Assembly (NCBI RefSeq): GCF_000429305.1
Contig: NZ_KE386880.1
Location: forward strand, 37,215 to 101,214
DNA length: 64,000 nucleotides
Source of the DNA: Desulfovibrio inopinatus DSM 10711
Lineage (GTDB): Bacteria > Desulfobacterota > Desulfovibrionia > Desulfovibrionales > Desulfovibrionaceae
Direction: 5' to 3'
This document shows positions 62,543-64,000 of this stretch, piece after piece. How positions within the stretch are numbered: position 1 is the stretch's first letter; each line of letters starts with the position of its first letter. The translations under genes and the position numbers were made by a program. The notes under the pieces were generated by a model. It saw nothing but the letters and a program-made list of their open reading frames with translations. It was not told the DNA's origin and did not search any database.

Positions 62543-63943
62543 TCAAGTCTGAGCGTGCAACTGCGCGCGCCACTCTTTAGGGGATAACCCGGTGATTTCT
62601 TTAAAAACACGACTAAAATAGCTGCTATTGTTAAAGCCGCTTTGTTGGGCCACCTCGGTGATGCTTATATCATGATGACGCATCAAATGCATTGAGCGTC
62701 GTACTTGCTCAAGGCGTTTGAGTTCCTGAAAACTGACACCATGGGATTTGAGGTCACGCTGGAGACTGCGTGTACTTGTATGGAGACGTTTGGCAAACTC
62801 CGTAATCGTAAGCAAAGAGAGTTCGTCAACGTCAGCAAATTGCGATTTAATATGGACCAAAAAGGCAAGCGCTTCATCTTCCTGAGGTGTTGCCGCATCG
62901 GCACCGGATGAACGATCAATCAACATGGTCTGGCGTGCACGCGCCAGGGCCCGCTGTCTATTGGTCACGAGTGCGACGATACGTCGTTGGAGTTCCTGAG
63001 GGCGAAAAGGTTTTCCGAGGCAGGAGTCGGCCATGGCGGCATAACCGAGTGCTTCAAGTCGTGAGGTATCCAGAGCACTCATAAGGATAACCGGGATGTG
63101 GGCGGCTTCAGAGGACGCCTTCAGTTCCTTCAGAATATCGAGTCCGCTTGGTCCGGTTGGTAACATTACATCGACAATGACGGCGGCGGGTTGTTCCTCA
63201 ATAATTCGCTGTGCCGCATCTATGCCTGAATCCATTGCAATGATGCAGCTTTTCGAGAAAAGTTCTGAAATTTGTTCTCGGAGATCGTGATTGTCTTCGA
63301 TCAGAAAGATTGTTGTGTTCTCAAGTATCGTCAAATCCAAAGGTGCACTGTCTGCCGTGGTGATCTCATGGCTTTCAGGAGCTGTGCTGAGAGGGAGAAT
63401 GAGGGAGAAACGCATGCCTTTTTCCGGGCGTCGCGAGGCATGCAGGGTTCCACCATATCGCTCTGCGGTCTCCCGCGCAGAGGCCAACCCCACCCCAAAA
63501 CCGGGCGTCTCGTTTTGACCTCGCGCCAACCATTCAAACATGCGGGGAATTTCACTGTCGGGTAAACCAGCTCCTTCGTCATCAACGGTAATATGGAGCA
63601 TATCATCGAGCACCGTCGCGTTGACAGACACCATCCCTTTACCGCCATATTTAAAGGCATTGGAAATAATATTTCCCACAGCAGCAATAAGTCCGTCTCG
63701 ATACATGGCAAGCCACACGCCTTTGGCGGGATGAAGCGCAACAGTAAAATGGCGTTTTTCAGTACTCGCTTGCAATTCAAATGGCTGTACCGCATCTTTT
63801 AAGGCGGGGTATGCTTCAAAGTATTCGGTGTTATGCGGAGCGTTTTGTGTAGACACTTCAAGGAGCGTGTTGATGAGACTGGTCAGGCGATCGGCGTAGC
63901 TTCTGGCAAGACGGATCGCAGCGGCCTTCCAATGCGTTGACAA
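62543..63943 (-). CDS. Hybrid sensor/regulator: HATPase, receiver and AraC DNA-binding domain; 5' part out of frame
   Basis: 466 codons are open. In order: the second half of a HisKA helix pair (SYADRLTSLINTLLEVS), a HATPase (NIISNAFKYGG, DDEGAGLPD, FGVGLASARETAERYGG), a receiver (FLIEDNHDLREQ, phospho-Asp in VIVDVMLP, Lys in CLGKPFRP) and a C-terminal AraC helix-turn-helix pair (LTITEFAKRLHTSTRSLQRDL; ISITEVAQQSGFNNSSYFSRVFKEITGLSP). This is the hybrid two-component type that binds DNA directly. The TTG at 63943 is only the first in-frame start codon; the true protein begins beyond the window in another frame. Confidence 0.8.
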   Translation of the reverse strand: MSTHWKAAAIRLARSYADRLTSLINTLLEVSTQNAPHNTEYFEAYPALKDAVQPFELQASTEKRHFTVALHPAKGVWLAMYRDGLIAAVGNIISNAFKYGGKGMVSVNATVLDDMLHITVDDEGAGLPDSEIPRMFEWLARGQNETPGFGVGLASARETAERYGGTLHASRRPEKGMRFSLILPLSTAPESHEITTADSAPLDLTILENTTIFLIEDNHDLREQISELFSKSCIIAMDSGIDAAQRIIEEQPAAVIVDVMLPTGPSGLDILKELKASSEAAHIPVILMSALDTSRLEALGYAAMADSCLGKPFRPQELQRRIVALVTNRQRALARARQTMLIDRSSGADAATPQEDEALAFLVHIKSQFADVDELSLLTITEFAKRLHTSTRSLQRDLKSHGVSFQELKRLEQVRRSMHLMRHHDISITEVAQQSGFNNSSYFSRVFKEITGLSPKEWRAQLHAQT

Positions 63944-64000
63944 TAACGGTCAACGGTGTCCGAAGATCATGAGCCAGACTCCAAAATAAGCGCTCCCGTT
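63898..64000 (-). other. HisKA phospho-acceptor box of the same kinase, in a different frame
   Basis: Read from 63998 downwards, the minus strand encodes RERLFWSLAHDLRTPLTVIV, a clear histidine-kinase H-box with the phospho-acceptor His at 63969-63971. This frame is +1 relative to the downstream ORF and reaches a stop near 63858. A frameshift between about 63905 and 63943 therefore breaks the gene, or the base count is wrong in this stretch. Confidence 0.7.

Overview
The window looks like a chromosome segment of a sulfate-reducing deltaproteobacterium of the Desulfovibrio type. The main marker is a full-length DsrC with both redox cysteines (Cys93 and Cys104, 105 aa). Supporting markers are an octaheme cytochrome c, polar-flagellum-type small proteins behind a sigma-54-like promoter, ThyX instead of ThyA, and several lineage-type TPR and glycosyltransferase proteins. 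Base composition is mixed, with visibly AT-rich stretches around 32.5-37.5 kb and 56-62 kb.

Layout. 1-0.6 kb: two unrecognised ORFs, possibly the edge of a phage-like module, ending near a tRNA-Ala. 0.9-10.6 kb: a CgeB-like glycosyltransferase, then rlmE, yebC, ruvC-ruvA-ruvB and thyX in one direction, a DnaA gene behind an AT-rich region with clustered DnaA boxes, a UPF0280 protein and a GT2 glycosyltransferase. 10.6-18.3 kb: a MoaE-like protein divergent from a 905-aa TPR/membrane protein carrying a perfect CX2CX4HX4C zinc knuckle; then, on the minus strand, a tRNA Gly-Cys-Gly operon, a small protein-methyltransferase-like gene, a YcaO-TPR gene and dsrC. 18.4-25.8 kb: dksA, a NFACT (RqcH-like) protein, the PhoH/7TM-HD/YbeY operon and citrate synthase. 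26-32.5 kb: octaheme cytochrome, thiamine-binding MTH1187 protein, DUF1460 protein, hemW, a coiled-coil protein, an outer-membrane barrel and mutM.

32.9-37.5 kb: a hybrid histidine kinase followed by an AT-rich patch holding two broken IS5-family remnants with matching terminal repeats, a decayed flavodoxin-like start, a DUF2867 gene and an AraC regulator. 37.5-47.7 kb: a ChaN-PDZ lipoprotein, a PaaK-like ligase and TrmI on the minus strand; then a lone cyclic-nucleotide-binding domain, a radical SAM protein with a C-terminal winged helix, an RNase E/G, queH, a GT9 glycosyltransferase and two flagellum-type small proteins. 48-52 kb: YbjQ-like protein, a CDF metal exporter, LhgO, a membrane-anchored lipase-fold protein and a tRNA Val-Asp-Asp operon. 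52.4-64 kb is more accessory: a decayed caspase without its catalytic cysteine, a LysE exporter with an AraC regulator, a FKBP-methyltransferase fusion, a diguanylate cyclase, two GNAT enzymes, an unknown Ser/Thr/Asn-rich protein, a GT2 glycosyltransferase, and a hybrid sensor/AraC protein whose kinase domain is split by a frameshift at the window edge.

Functional themes: recombination repair (RuvABC, MutM, ThyX), RNA and ribosome quality control (RlmE, TrmI, QueH, YbeY, PhoH, RNase G, RqcH-like NFACT, DksA), sulfur metabolism (DsrC with possible YcaO chemistry) and envelope or surface glycosylation. The best candidates for something undescribed are the zinc-knuckle TPR membrane protein and the methyltransferase/YcaO-TPR/DsrC neighbourhood. 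No CRISPR array, rRNA operon or intact transposon was seen.
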